From positions 5,431 to 69,430 of the forward strand of contig CAAFGE010000016.1 of the NCBI GenBank assembly GCA_900762355.1: 64,000 nucleotides of DNA, given 5' to 3'. Of the stretch, positions 16,802 through 24,755 are shown one piece after another. This stretch comes from an uncultured Collinsella sp. GTDB lineage: Bacteria > Actinomycetota > Coriobacteriia > Coriobacteriales > Coriobacteriaceae. Positions within the stretch are counted from its first letter, which is position 1. Every line of letters starts with the position of its first letter. Under the pieces are notes generated by a model. The model was not told the origin of the DNA and made no database searches. It was given only the letters and a program-made list of their open reading frames with translations. The position numbers were made by a program, and so were the translations under genes.

Positions 16802-17905
16802 ATGTCCAAGCCGCGTCGTCGTAAGCAGAAAAAGCAGGTCAAGGCCGAGCTCAAGCTCAGGCAGTTTGCTGCTACCGAGCTTTCCGACCAACTTGCCGCC
16901 CAACACTCCGCCGCCGACCTGCCGCGCTTTATGGTCGACACGGTCGCCGGCGCCTATGCGCCCGCCGATGCCGAGCTCATGATCGAGGGCTTCGGCGCCG
17001 CGGCCACACGCCCGGTCACGCTGCGCGCCAACACGCTCAAGGCAACCGTCGAGGACATCGCTGCGGCGCTCGATGCCGCCGGCATCGCCCACAACCCCGT
17101 CACCTGGTACCCAGACGCCTTCATCCTGCCCGAGGCCCAGGTTTCCGACCTGTGGGACCTCGACATCTACCGCGACGGCAAGATCTACTTGCAAAGTCTG
17201 TCGTCCATGATGCCGCCGTTGGTCCTGGGCGTTCAGGCAGGCGAGGACATCCTGGACATGTGCGCAGCCCCTGGCGGCAAGACGACGCAGATCGCCGCCC
17301 TCACGCAGGGGCAGGCGCACCTTACCGCCTGCGAGATGAGCATTCCCCGCGCCGAGAAGCTCGAAGCCAACCTCCACCGCCAAGGCGCAAAAAACGTGCC
17401 CGTCATGCGCACCGACGCACGCGAGCTCGACGAGTTCTTCCGCTTTGACCGCATCCTGCTCGACGCTCCCTGCACCGGCACGGGCACCGTTATCAGCGGC
17501 AACGAGAAAAGCCTGCGCGGCCTGACCGAGCAGTTGCTGAGCAAGTGTGCCCGCTCGCAGCGTGCGCTTCTGGACCGCGCCATGGGAGCCCTCAAACCGG
17601 GCGGCACGCTCGTCTATTCGACTTGTTCGATCTTGCCGCAGGAAAACGAGGACGCCCTGCAAGAGGCCCTCGACAAGCATATGGACTGCGAGCTCATCCC
17701 CCTCGACGGCACACCAAGCGAAAGTGAGGCACGCCGCGCCCAGGAAGCTGGTGAGGAGCCGCGCATCGAGTCCAACGCCCTGACCGAGGCCATTGCCGCG
17801 GGTCAGGTATCGGCCATCGCCAACGGCCTGCCCGGCACGCTCACCATTCCGCCTAGCCGCGACTTTGAGGGCTTCTACATTGCCCTGATCCGAAAACGCA
17901 GCTAG
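16802..17905 (+). CDS. RsmB/RsmF-family RNA cytosine-C5 methyltransferase
   Basis: SAM-dependent m5C methyltransferase acting on rRNA or tRNA. After a Lys/Arg-rich N-terminus (MSKPRRRKQKKQ), an N-terminal RNA-binding domain leads to the Rossmann domain with SAM motif DMCAAPGGKTTQIAAL, motif IV LLDAPCTGTGTV, whose Cys is the general product-release cysteine, and motif VI YSTCSILPQENE, which has the nucleophilic Cys. 367 aa, shorter than RsmB and closest in layout to NOL1/NOP2/Sun proteins. The RBS GGAAGG lies upstream. It follows metG closely, so both translation genes are likely co-transcribed. The target base cannot be inferred. Confidence 0.88.
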   Translation: MSKPRRRKQKKQVKAELKLRQFAATELSDQLAAQHSAADLPRFMVDTVAGAYAPADAELMIEGFGAAATRPVTLRANTLKATVEDIAAALDAAGIAHNPVTWYPDAFILPEAQVSDLWDLDIYRDGKIYLQSLSSMMPPLVLGVQAGEDILDMCAAPGGKTTQIAALTQGQAHLTACEMSIPRAEKLEANLHRQGAKNVPVMRTDARELDEFFRFDRILLDAPCTGTGTVISGNEKSLRGLTEQLLSKCARSQRALLDRAMGALKPGGTLVYSTCSILPQENEDALQEALDKHMDCELIPLDGTPSESEARRAQEAGEEPRIESNALTEAIAAGQVSAIANGLPGTLTIPPSRDFEGFYIALIRKRS

Positions 17906-17929
17906 CGCACGGATCCAAAACTCAACAAG

Positions 17930-18100
17930 CTATCTCCGTGCGCGTTTGCTCTGCTGGTCGCGATGCTGTTTAAGCGTCGCGCGCTCCTTGCGTTCGGCCC
18001 TTTTGCCCTTAATGGCCGTGACCACAAAGTAGATGACCGCGGCGGCAACGATTGCGGCCACACACAGGCCAATCGAGCTAAACATTGCTGTCAATTCCAT
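17930..18100 (-). CDS. Small single-pass membrane protein (56 aa)
   Basis: An ORF too short for most automated calls but well supported: start ATG with AGAGGTGA upstream, then MELTAMFSSIGLC, a hydrophobic stretch of about 20 residues (VAAIVAAAVIYFVVTAI) and a strongly basic tail (KGKRAERKERATLKQHRDQQ) ending RAR-R. The topology is therefore N-out, C-in by the positive-inside rule. It ends 24 nt from the methyltransferase stop, convergent with it. No family is recognised; small basic-tail membrane proteins often regulate larger membrane complexes. Confidence 0.6.
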   Translation of the reverse strand: MELTAMFSSIGLCVAAIVAAAVIYFVVTAIKGKRAERKERATLKQHRDQQSKRARR

Positions 18101-18291
18101 ACCGCGTCACCTCTCTTTTAAACGGGACATTCAAGATAGCACCTCGATACCCGCCACCACAGCTCCTTCACGTTCGCCGGCCCTTCGGTCTAACGGATGG
18201 CGCGGCGGGGAAAAATCAACTCGTCAAACGATTTAGCATTCGCAATTCCGGCTGCATCGCGCCGGCCGTCATCACATAGAATCGAGCTTCC

Positions 18292-19383
18292 ATGGATACC
18301 CTCAACGATCTAAATGAGCGCGTCGACGCCTTCGTCGGCACCAGCTCCTTCGACACGCCTGCCGCGGCAAACGACCAAGCCCCCATCGATGTGCCCGCCG
18401 AGGTTCACGAGGACATCGTCGCCTCGGTCGATTTCTCCGAGGTCGAGCTCGCAGACGAGTTCACCGAACCCCAGGTAGCCGTGACCCCCAACGGACTGCT
18501 TCCCATGGAGCCGCTGCCCATCGACGGGCGCCTGCGCAAGGCGGCCCTTCGCATGCCTGACGAGATTGAGGAGGCCAGCGGCTTCACGCTCTTCGGCCGT
18601 CGTATCAAATCGCTCATCTACACCACCGACGTCGCGGTCATCCGCAACTCCAACGCCGATGCCGTCTTTGCCGTTTACCCCTTCACGCCGCAGCCCGCCA
18701 TTACGCAGGCGCTGCTGACCGTCGCCGAGTGCCCGGTCTTCGTAGGCGTGGGCGGTGGCACCACCACCGGCAAGCGCTCCGTTCAGATGGCAGCCGTCTC
18801 CGAGATGCAGGGCGCGGCGGGCTGTGTGGTCAACTCCCCCGCCACCGCCGAGATGGTCGAGCACATCACCAACATCGCCGACATCCCCGTCATCGCTACG
18901 GTCGTTCGCTGCGACGACGATGCCCACGCCAAGGTGCGCGCTGGAGCCAAGATTCTCAACATCGCCGCCGGCAAGAACACGCCCCAGGTCCTGCGCGAGC
19001 TGCGCAAGCACTATCCCAACCTGCCGCTCATCGCGCCGGGCGGCAAGACGCCCGAGAGCATCCGTGAAACCATCGCCGCCGGCGCCAACGCCATCATCTG
19101 GACGCTGCCTTCGGCCCAGCAGCTGCAGACCGACATGATGCAGCGTTATCGCAAGATGAAGGAAGACGCCACACCTGTCATCTCGCACGACGATGTGCCC
19201 ATTATCGACCAGGTCTCCGCCGCCGAGGTCAGCCAAGTCGAGAACATGAATCCCGACGTGCCGATTCCCGACGAAGTCATCGAGCGCGTCGCTTCGATCC
19301 ACGAGCGCGTCGAGGAGCATCGCGCCAACCGCGGCCTCAAGCCGTCACTGCACGGCTTCTTCTTCCGCGGAAAGAAACGCTAA
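18292..19383 (+). CDS. Uncharacterised TIM-barrel protein (aldolase-like)
   Basis: 363 aa. The first 75 residues look disordered and acidic; the core from about residue 85 has repeating beta-alpha units ending in VGVGGGTTTGKRS, IPVIATVV and LIAPGGKTPESIRETIAAGANAIIW, typical of phosphate-binding TIM barrels such as KDPG aldolase or TrpA. The sequence FTPQPAITQALL after AVYPF is conserved in the group commonly labelled only hydrolase. No catalytic assignment is safe. The RBS is weak. A strong terminator follows. The last 60 residues form a charged helix ending FFFRGKKR, not part of the barrel. Confidence 0.7.
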   Translation: MDTLNDLNERVDAFVGTSSFDTPAAANDQAPIDVPAEVHEDIVASVDFSEVELADEFTEPQVAVTPNGLLPMEPLPIDGRLRKAALRMPDEIEEASGFTLFGRRIKSLIYTTDVAVIRNSNADAVFAVYPFTPQPAITQALLTVAECPVFVGVGGGTTTGKRSVQMAAVSEMQGAAGCVVNSPATAEMVEHITNIADIPVIATVVRCDDDAHAKVRAGAKILNIAAGKNTPQVLRELRKHYPNLPLIAPGGKTPESIRETIAAGANAIIWTLPSAQQLQTDMMQRYRKMKEDATPVISHDDVPIIDQVSAAEVSQVENMNPDVPIPDEVIERVASIHERVEEHRANRGLKPSLHGFFFRGKKR

Positions 19384-19395
19384 CCCCAACAGCAA

Positions 19396-19433
19396 GGCCC
19401 GCCCCACAAACGTGAGGCGGGCCGTTTTCGTTT
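19396..19433 (+). terminator. Intrinsic terminator after the TIM-barrel gene
   Basis: GGCCCGCC (19396-19403) pairs with GGCGGGCC (19416-19423), 12-nt loop, followed by GTTTTCGTTT. Confidence 0.88.
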
Positions 19434-19464
19434 GAGCAATCATGCAGCGATGTGATGGGGCAAA

Positions 19465-20355
19465 CTAATTCACGCGCTTGTCGCCCATAAAGAAGAGCGC
19501 CACCGTACCAGGTCCGGTATGCGAGCCAATCAGAGTACCGATGTTATTGATCTCAATCTTGCCTTTAAGCTGCGGAATCTGTTCCTCGATCAGCGCCGCA
19601 ACTGCCTCGGCATCCTCGCGGCACGCCGAGTGCGACATGACGCACTTACCCGAATAATCCGCACCGTCCTGCACGTGTGCCATCATGGTCTTAGCCATCT
19701 CGGAAATCGCGCGCTTCTTAGTGCGAATCTTCTCACGTGGCGACAGCCCACCTTCGCAATCGACTGTCATAAGCGGGCAAATCTTAAGCGCCGTGCCGAT
19801 GATCGCGCTCGCGGCCGAAATGCGACCGCCGCGCAGGTAGCTCGACAGATCGGTCGAGAAGAACCAGTGGTGCAGGTTGAGCTTGTGCTCCTCGATCCAG
19901 GCAGCCGTCTCGTCGAGTGAAGCCCCGCTATCGCGCACGTCGGCGGCACATTCCGCCAGCAGGCCAAAGCCCGAAGACGCCGCCAGCGAATCGATGACGC
20001 GCACCTTGCCGCCCTGGGGATAGCGATCCGCGAGCATCTGCGCCGCAACGCAAGCCGAGCCATACGTACCCGAAATACCCGACGACAACGTCAGGTGCAG
20101 CACGTCTTTACCCCCGGCAACAAGCGGCTCCCAAAACTCCTCGTACTCACCCACGCTCACCTGAGACGTCTTGGGCATGGCGCCTGCGGCAATCTGGGCA
20201 AAAAACTCGTCCGGCGTAATCGACTGATACAGATCGTCCGTATAGACAACATCGTCGATCTCGTAATGAAAACACACGACAGGGATATTGCGCGATTCAA
20301 AGAACTCACGGGTTCGATCGGCGGCGGATTCACAGGTCAGGACAAAATCACTCAT
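19465..20355 (-). CDS. DegV family fatty-acid-binding protein, second paralogue
   Basis: FakB-like carrier, 296 aa, start MSDFVLTCES after TAAGGAG. Compared with the paralogue at 4458 the N-terminal loop is TCESAADRT instead of TDSTSDI, while KTSQVSVGEYEEFW keeps the lipid-binding serine in the SQ(P/V)S position and LSSYLRGGRISAASAIIG marks the hinge of the two domains. The altered first loop suggests a different acyl-chain preference; this is inference from FakB biology, where paralogues choose saturated or unsaturated fatty acids. Monocistronic by layout: it converges with the TIM-barrel gene and diverges from fbp. Confidence 0.9.
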   Translation of the reverse strand: MSDFVLTCESAADRTREFFESRNIPVVCFHYEIDDVVYTDDLYQSITPDEFFAQIAAGAMPKTSQVSVGEYEEFWEPLVAGGKDVLHLTLSSGISGTYGSACVAAQMLADRYPQGGKVRVIDSLAASSGFGLLAECAADVRDSGASLDETAAWIEEHKLNLHHWFFSTDLSSYLRGGRISAASAIIGTALKICPLMTVDCEGGLSPREKIRTKKRAISEMAKTMMAHVQDGADYSGKCVMSHSACREDAEAVAALIEEQIPQLKGKIEINNIGTLIGSHTGPGTVALFFMGDKRVN

Positions 20356-20618
20356 ATGAGGCTCCTTACTCATTGCTGCGCAAATTATCGCACAGTGAGC
20401 CTACATACGGTACATATGTCCACTATTTACCAAATCGAACCAAAAATAGCGAACATCTTTACCACCATCGTTTCCACCGACCCCACGCATAAATATCTGA
20501 GAAAACACCCTCTATCGTCTCCACCCAACCGCCATATCTACCTTCACTAAATCGATTTACCAAACCGTTCAGCCGACAATTCAGCCGCTGGCGCAAAATC
20601 GAAACAAAAGCGGCGCAT

Positions 20619-20648
20619 ACTGATAAACGTTTGACGCTGTTTATCAGT
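20619..20648. promoter_or_regulatory. Inverted repeat upstream of fbp
   Basis: Perfect 10-bp arms ACTGATAAAC (20619-20628) and GTTTATCAGT (20639-20648) with a 10-bp spacer, 27 nt before the fbp start. Centre-to-centre spacing of two helical turns fits an operator; the RNA could also form a hairpin in the leader. The rest of the 320-bp divergent region 20356-20675 is notably A+C-rich and holds no gene. Confidence 0.55.
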
Positions 20649-20675
20649 TTTACCAACCCCATCGGAAGGTGTTTC

Positions 20676-22592
20676 ATGGTCGCATTCGATCGCAATCCGC
20701 AAGACTTCAAGTATCTGCGTCTGCTGTCGAGACAATTTCCCACCGAGCAATCCGCGTTTACCGAGATCATCAACCTCTCGGCCATTCTCAACCTGCCCAA
20801 GGGCACCGAGCATTTTATGAGCGACGTGCATGGCGAGTACGAAGCCTTTATGCACATCCTCAACAACTGCTCGGGCGTCGTGCGCGAGCATGTCGACGAG
20901 ATCTTTGGCGACACGCTCTCCTTTGACGAAAAGGGCGAGCTGTGCACGCTCATCTACTACCCGCGCGAGAAGATCGACCTGGTCCGCAGCCAGCACGAGG
21001 ACTCGCCCACCTGGTACAAGACAATGCTCGACCAGCTCATCATGGTCGCCCGCTCGCTTTCGAGCCGCTACACGCGTTCCAAAGTGCGTAAGGCCATCCC
21101 GCGCGACTACGCCTACATCATCGACGAGTTGCTGCACACGCATCCGGACGAGAACAACTATCGCGTGCGCTATCACGAGCGCATCGTGGAGTCCATCTTG
21201 GAGACCGCAAGCGCCGACGACTTTATCGAGTCGCTCGCCTCGCTCATCAAGCGCCTAGCCGTCGACCACCTGCACCTGGTGGGCGACATCTTCGACCGCG
21301 GCGGCGGTGCGGCCAAGATTATGGACCGCCTGCTCACCTACCATTCGCTCGACATCCAGTGGGGAAACCACGATCTGCTGTGGATGGGCGCTGCGGCTGG
21401 CGAGCCCGACTGCATCGCCACGGTCCTGCGTAACAACCTGCGATACGACAACTACGAGATCCTCGAGAACGACTATGGCATCTCGCTGCGCGAGCTCGTT
21501 GCCTTCGCCGATGCCACCTACACCGCCGGCGAGTCCATCACCCCGCTGATCAAGGCCATCAATGTACTGCTCTTTAAGCTCGAAGGCCAGATCATCCAGC
21601 GCCATCCCGAATTCGATATGACCGACCGCCTGTTGCTCGACAAGATCGACCACAAAACCGGCACGGTCACGCTCGCCGACGGCAGCGTGTGGCCGCTCAC
21701 GACCAATGACTTCCCCACCGTCGACCCGGCGGATCCCTACACGCTCACGCCCGAGGAGCAGCACATCATCGACAAGCTCGTGTCCGAGTTCGTCACCGCC
21801 GATCACCTGCATCGCCATATCGATTTCCTCTATACCCACGGTTCGATGTACAAGGTCACCAACGGCAACCTGCTGTTCCACGGTTGCGTGCCGCTCAACG
21901 AGGACGGCACCTTTAGCAGCATGAACTGCCTGGGCACCTGGCACGCCGGCCGCGATTATTTCGATTTTTGCGATCACATCGCCCGCCGCGCCTGGCGCGT
22001 GGGCGACCGCGACGCCCTCGACTGGATGTGGTACCTGTGGATCGGCTTTAACTCGCCCGCCAGCGGACGCCTGGTGCGCACCTTTGAGCGCGCCTATATC
22101 GCCGACAAAAGCACCTGGGTCGAGCCGATGGATCCGTACTACACGCTCACCACGTCACCCTCGGTCTGCGACGACATCATGCACGAGTTCGGCGTCGTTC
22201 CCATGGCTTGCTCGCCGACCGGTCACATCATCAACGGCCACACCCCCGTCAAGACCACCAAGGGCGAACAACCCATCCGCGCCGACGGAAAACTGCTGGT
22301 CATCGATGGCGGCTTCTGCCGCGCCTACCATCCCAAGACGGGCATCGCCGGCTATACGCTCATCTCGAGCTCGCGCGGCTGCCGCCTCAAGTCGCACCGG
22401 GCCTTTACGACGGTTGCCGAGGCACTCACGCGCAACGTGGACATCGAGAGCGAGACCAACCGTTTTGACCAGGCCGACCGTCGCCGCATGGTAAGCGACA
22501 CCGATTCCGGCGCCAAAATCCGTGGCCAGATCCAGGACCTGCGCCAGCTGCTCGATGCATATAGAAACGGTGCTATCGAGGAGCGCGCCTAG
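20676..22592 (+). CDS. fbp: Class III fructose-1,6-bisphosphatase
   Basis: Gluconeogenic phosphatase hydrolysing fructose 1,6-bisphosphate, of the metallophosphoesterase type found in Firmicutes and Coriobacteria. The start MVAFDRNPQD follows GGAAGG; an upstream in-frame codon lacks an RBS. Metal-binding motifs are SDVHGEYE (D50, H52), GDIFDRGG (203-210) and GNHD (230-233), with TPVKTTKGE and DGGFC in the C-terminal part. 638 aa, the usual class III length. A perfect inverted repeat in the leader may regulate it. It is followed after 78 nt by a GtrA gene, separated by a short G+C hairpin CCCCG-CCCG-CGGGG. Confidence 0.95.
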   Translation: MVAFDRNPQDFKYLRLLSRQFPTEQSAFTEIINLSAILNLPKGTEHFMSDVHGEYEAFMHILNNCSGVVREHVDEIFGDTLSFDEKGELCTLIYYPREKIDLVRSQHEDSPTWYKTMLDQLIMVARSLSSRYTRSKVRKAIPRDYAYIIDELLHTHPDENNYRVRYHERIVESILETASADDFIESLASLIKRLAVDHLHLVGDIFDRGGGAAKIMDRLLTYHSLDIQWGNHDLLWMGAAAGEPDCIATVLRNNLRYDNYEILENDYGISLRELVAFADATYTAGESITPLIKAINVLLFKLEGQIIQRHPEFDMTDRLLLDKIDHKTGTVTLADGSVWPLTTNDFPTVDPADPYTLTPEEQHIIDKLVSEFVTADHLHRHIDFLYTHGSMYKVTNGNLLFHGCVPLNEDGTFSSMNCLGTWHAGRDYFDFCDHIARRAWRVGDRDALDWMWYLWIGFNSPASGRLVRTFERAYIADKSTWVEPMDPYYTLTTSPSVCDDIMHEFGVVPMACSPTGHIINGHTPVKTTKGEQPIRADGKLLVIDGGFCRAYHPKTGIAGYTLISSSRGCRLKSHRAFTTVAEALTRNVDIESETNRFDQADRRRMVSDTDSGAKIRGQIQDLRQLLDAYRNGAIEERA

Positions 22593-22670
22593 CCCCGCCC
22601 GCGGGGATTGGCTAAACTTGCTGAGTTTGTCATCCCCACGGCGTCCCGGCGCCACCTAAAGGCAGGTACC

Positions 22671-23066
22671 ATGCAAAAGCTCCTTGCGCAGATCATGAAG
22701 TTTGGCGTCGTCGGCGTCGTTGCCACCGTCATCGACTTCGGCATCATGAATCTGCTCCATTACGGTCTGGGCCTCAACATCCTGATCGCCAACACCAGCG
22801 GCTTTATCGTCTCGCTCCTCTTTAACTACGTCGCGAGCATGAAGTACGTGTTTGCGCACAAGGAAGGCATGAGCCGCCGCCGCGAGTTCATCATCTTTGT
22901 CGTGTTGTCCGTGATTGGCCTGGCGCTCAACGACGGCATTGTGCTGGCACTCAACGCCGGCCTGGGGCTCGAGGCCAATATCGCCAAGATCTGTGCCACC
23001 GCGCTCGTCATGGTCTACAACTTTGTGACCCGCAAGATCTTCCTAGAGGGCGACGAGACCAAGTAG
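22671..23066 (+). CDS. GtrA family membrane protein 1
   Basis: 131 aa with four predicted membrane helices (about residues 10-28, 35-55, 75-95 and 100-118), a GtrA/DPMS-like flippase or scaffold associated with transfer of lipid-linked sugars. Family features are KFGVVGVVATVIDFGI in helix 1, LFNYVASMKYVFAHKEG in the first loop and YNFVTRKIFLEG at the C-terminus. Start MQKLLAQIMK follows GGCAGG. A paralogue is 220 bp downstream. No glycosyltransferase partner is in the window, so the sugar involved is unknown. Confidence 0.88.
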   Translation: MQKLLAQIMKFGVVGVVATVIDFGIMNLLHYGLGLNILIANTSGFIVSLLFNYVASMKYVFAHKEGMSRRREFIIFVVLSVIGLALNDGIVLALNAGLGLEANIAKICATALVMVYNFVTRKIFLEGDETK

Positions 23067-23091
23067 TTCGGCTTTCTCGCTGTGTTGCAGG

Positions 23092-23133
23092 GCCCGCGGA
23101 CGGCACGCACTAGGTGCGGTGTTGTTCGCGGGC
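23092..23133 (+). terminator. Hairpin between the two GtrA genes
   Basis: GCCCGCG (23092-23098) pairs with CGCGGGC (23127-23133); the loop has an inner CGCAC/GTGCG stem. The following TTCATTCGTTT is a weak U-tract, so termination may be partial. Confidence 0.5.
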
Positions 23134-23285
23134 TTCATTCGTTTACGGGCAAATTCAGCACGTTTGCGGATTAGCTCTTGAAAATTTGGCGAGTTCGTAT
23201 AGTTCTTGGCAAAGACCTTACGTTTCCCTTGCAAAAGCTCTAAAGTATCCTCTGCTCGATTCATCAACGCATTGGATGTGATTAC

Positions 23286-23693
23286 GTGCGCAAGGCACTG
23301 GCACAACCCCATACGAAGCAGTTCCTCAAGTTCGCCGTCGTGGGCCTTATCTCCTTCGGCATCGACTGGGGCATGCTCATTGCGCTCGTCGAGCTGTTCC
23401 ACCTCGACTTTTTGATGAGCACCACGGTCTCGTTCATCACGTCCGTTGTGGTCAACTACTGGCTCAGCATGAAGTATGTGTTCGACCACCGCGAGGGCAT
23501 GAGCCGCAAGCGTGAGTTCACGATCTTCACCATCCTGTCGGTGATTGGTCTGGGCCTCAACGACCTGTACATGTTTGTGGGCGTCACGTTTTTGAGCATC
23601 GGCTACCAGGCCATGAAGGCCATCGCCACGTTCCTGGTCACCTGGTACAACTACTTTAGCCGCCGCTTCTTCCTCGAGGGCGCACGGTCGTAG
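23286..23693 (+). CDS. GtrA family membrane protein 2
   Basis: 135 aa paralogue of the preceding gene, with the same layout: FLKFAVVGLISFGIDWG in helix 1, VNYWLSMKYVFDHREGMSRK in the loop, then two more helices and YNYFSRRFFLEG. It probably starts with GTG (no ATG is available until residue 30, inside helix 1). The loop MSRKREFTIF is nearly identical to MSRRREFIIF in copy 1, so the two arose by duplication, though hydrophobic helices diverge. They may work as a heteromer or with separate glycosyltransferases. A strong terminator follows. Confidence 0.88.
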   Translation: MRKALAQPHTKQFLKFAVVGLISFGIDWGMLIALVELFHLDFLMSTTVSFITSVVVNYWLSMKYVFDHREGMSRKREFTIFTILSVIGLGLNDLYMFVGVTFLSIGYQAMKAIATFLVTWYNYFSRRFFLEGARS

Positions 23694-23719
23694 TCGATTC
23701 GCTATTTGCTTGAATGTAT

Positions 23720-23757
23720 AACCGGTTGGAATTCCCATTCCAACCGGTTTTTTGTTT
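23720..23757 (+). terminator. Intrinsic terminator after the second GtrA gene
   Basis: Perfect 13-bp stem AACCGGTTGGAAT (23720-23732) with ATTCCAACCGGTT (23737-23749), loop TCCC-like, followed by TTTTTTGTTT. Confidence 0.95.
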
Positions 23758-23792
23758 GCCGAGAGACCCGGCGACCCAATCCCATTCGCATG

Positions 23793-23830
23793 AAAAACGG
23801 GCGGCCCGGATGTTTGTCCGAACCGCCCGT
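23793..23830 (-). terminator. Intrinsic terminator of the riboswitch-controlled operon
   Basis: On the minus strand ACGGGCGG..CGGA (23830-23817) pairs with TCCG..CCGCCCGT (23810-23797) and is followed by TTTTC. It closes the two-gene DUF4430 operon. Confidence 0.85.
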
Positions 23831-23852
23831 CTGGCACGCTATGTCGAGGCCT

Positions 23853-24746
23853 CTAGCCTGTAACGTAATACCAGACCACGTTGTCGCCATTGGAGAGAAC
23901 GTAGTTACTGCAGGCCGTCATGGGCGTTGTGCCGTTGACGGAGTACATCCAGCCGCTCGTGCCACCGTACTGCTTCTCGGCCAAACCACCAATCGCGGAG
24001 ACATACGTGCCGTACGACGAGCCATGTGCGTTAACGGAAAGGCCCAGCGCGCACAGGGCATCATAGACGGTAGCGCCTTCGTTAAAGGTAAAGGTGCCAC
24101 CAGAAGACACAGGATTGCCCACAGCGCTCGATGTGACCGAAACCGTCACTGTTACGTAGCTGGACTCCTGCGAGCCGCTCTGGCCGCCCGAGGAGGCGTT
24201 TCCACCATTAGAGGATGAGGCTCCATCAGACGACTGGCCACCGCCAGACGCATTGGAAGTATCACCGGCTCCCGTATTTTGGGCAGCGGATTTATCGCCA
24301 GACTTCTTGCCGTCCTGGTCCTCGGACTTCCTGTTATCCGAGTTCTTGTCCGATTCCTTGTTTGAAGACTCGGAATCGTCCTTGGACTTGGACTCATCAG
24401 AATGCTTGGAATCATCTTTTGCGTCATTTGATGACTTGGAATCCTTGGAACTGGCCTCGCCCGAAGTCGCAGTCGAGCCAGACGCCTTGGTGTCCTTGGT
24501 GACGACGCTCTCCCCCGTCACGGTCTGAATGATCCAGTCGATGGACCAGGCACCGCTCTCGGAAGGATGGACGAAACCCAGCGAGACGACGATCAGAATG
24601 GTGCACGCGGCAGTCAGGACGCCGAGGAGCGTCTTGCGACGAGGGGCGGACGCCGCCGAAGCGGCGCCCTGTTGCTTTGCATCGTCGAACTGAATGAACG
24701 AGGAATCTGGTTGCTTGGGGTCAGCGTCCTTGGATTTATTGGACAC
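23853..24746 (-). CDS. Membrane-anchored DUF4430 (transcobalamin-like) protein
   Basis: 297 aa. After a cytoplasmic N-terminus of about 38 residues comes one signal-anchor helix (TLLGVLTAACTILIVVSLGF), then about 120 residues of Ser/Lys/Asp/Gly-rich linker (repeats such as DSKSSNDAKDDSKHSDE), ending in a single DUF4430 domain of about 100 residues marked by FNEGATVYDALCALGL and GGTSGWMYSVNG. DUF4430 is the bacterial relative of the C-terminal cobalamin-facing domain of transcobalamin. A GTG start at 24746 is chosen because GGTGAGG precedes it. It begins 9 nt after the stop of the large riboswitch-controlled gene, so it is the second gene of that operon and probably its membrane-proximal partner. 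Confidence 0.82.
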   Translation of the reverse strand: MSNKSKDADPKQPDSSFIQFDDAKQQGAASAASAPRRKTLLGVLTAACTILIVVSLGFVHPSESGAWSIDWIIQTVTGESVVTKDTKASGSTATSGEASSKDSKSSNDAKDDSKHSDESKSKDDSESSNKESDKNSDNRKSEDQDGKKSGDKSAAQNTGAGDTSNASGGGQSSDGASSSNGGNASSGGQSGSQESSYVTVTVSVTSSAVGNPVSSGGTFTFNEGATVYDALCALGLSVNAHGSSYGTYVSAIGGLAEKQYGGTSGWMYSVNGTTPMTACSNYVLSNGDNVVWYYVTG

Positions 24747-24755
24747 AGCCCTCAC

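Noticed and set aside
14474..17680. A 1068-codon open frame on the minus strand
   Set aside because: Antisense of metG and the methyltransferase gene; no family motifs or RBS.
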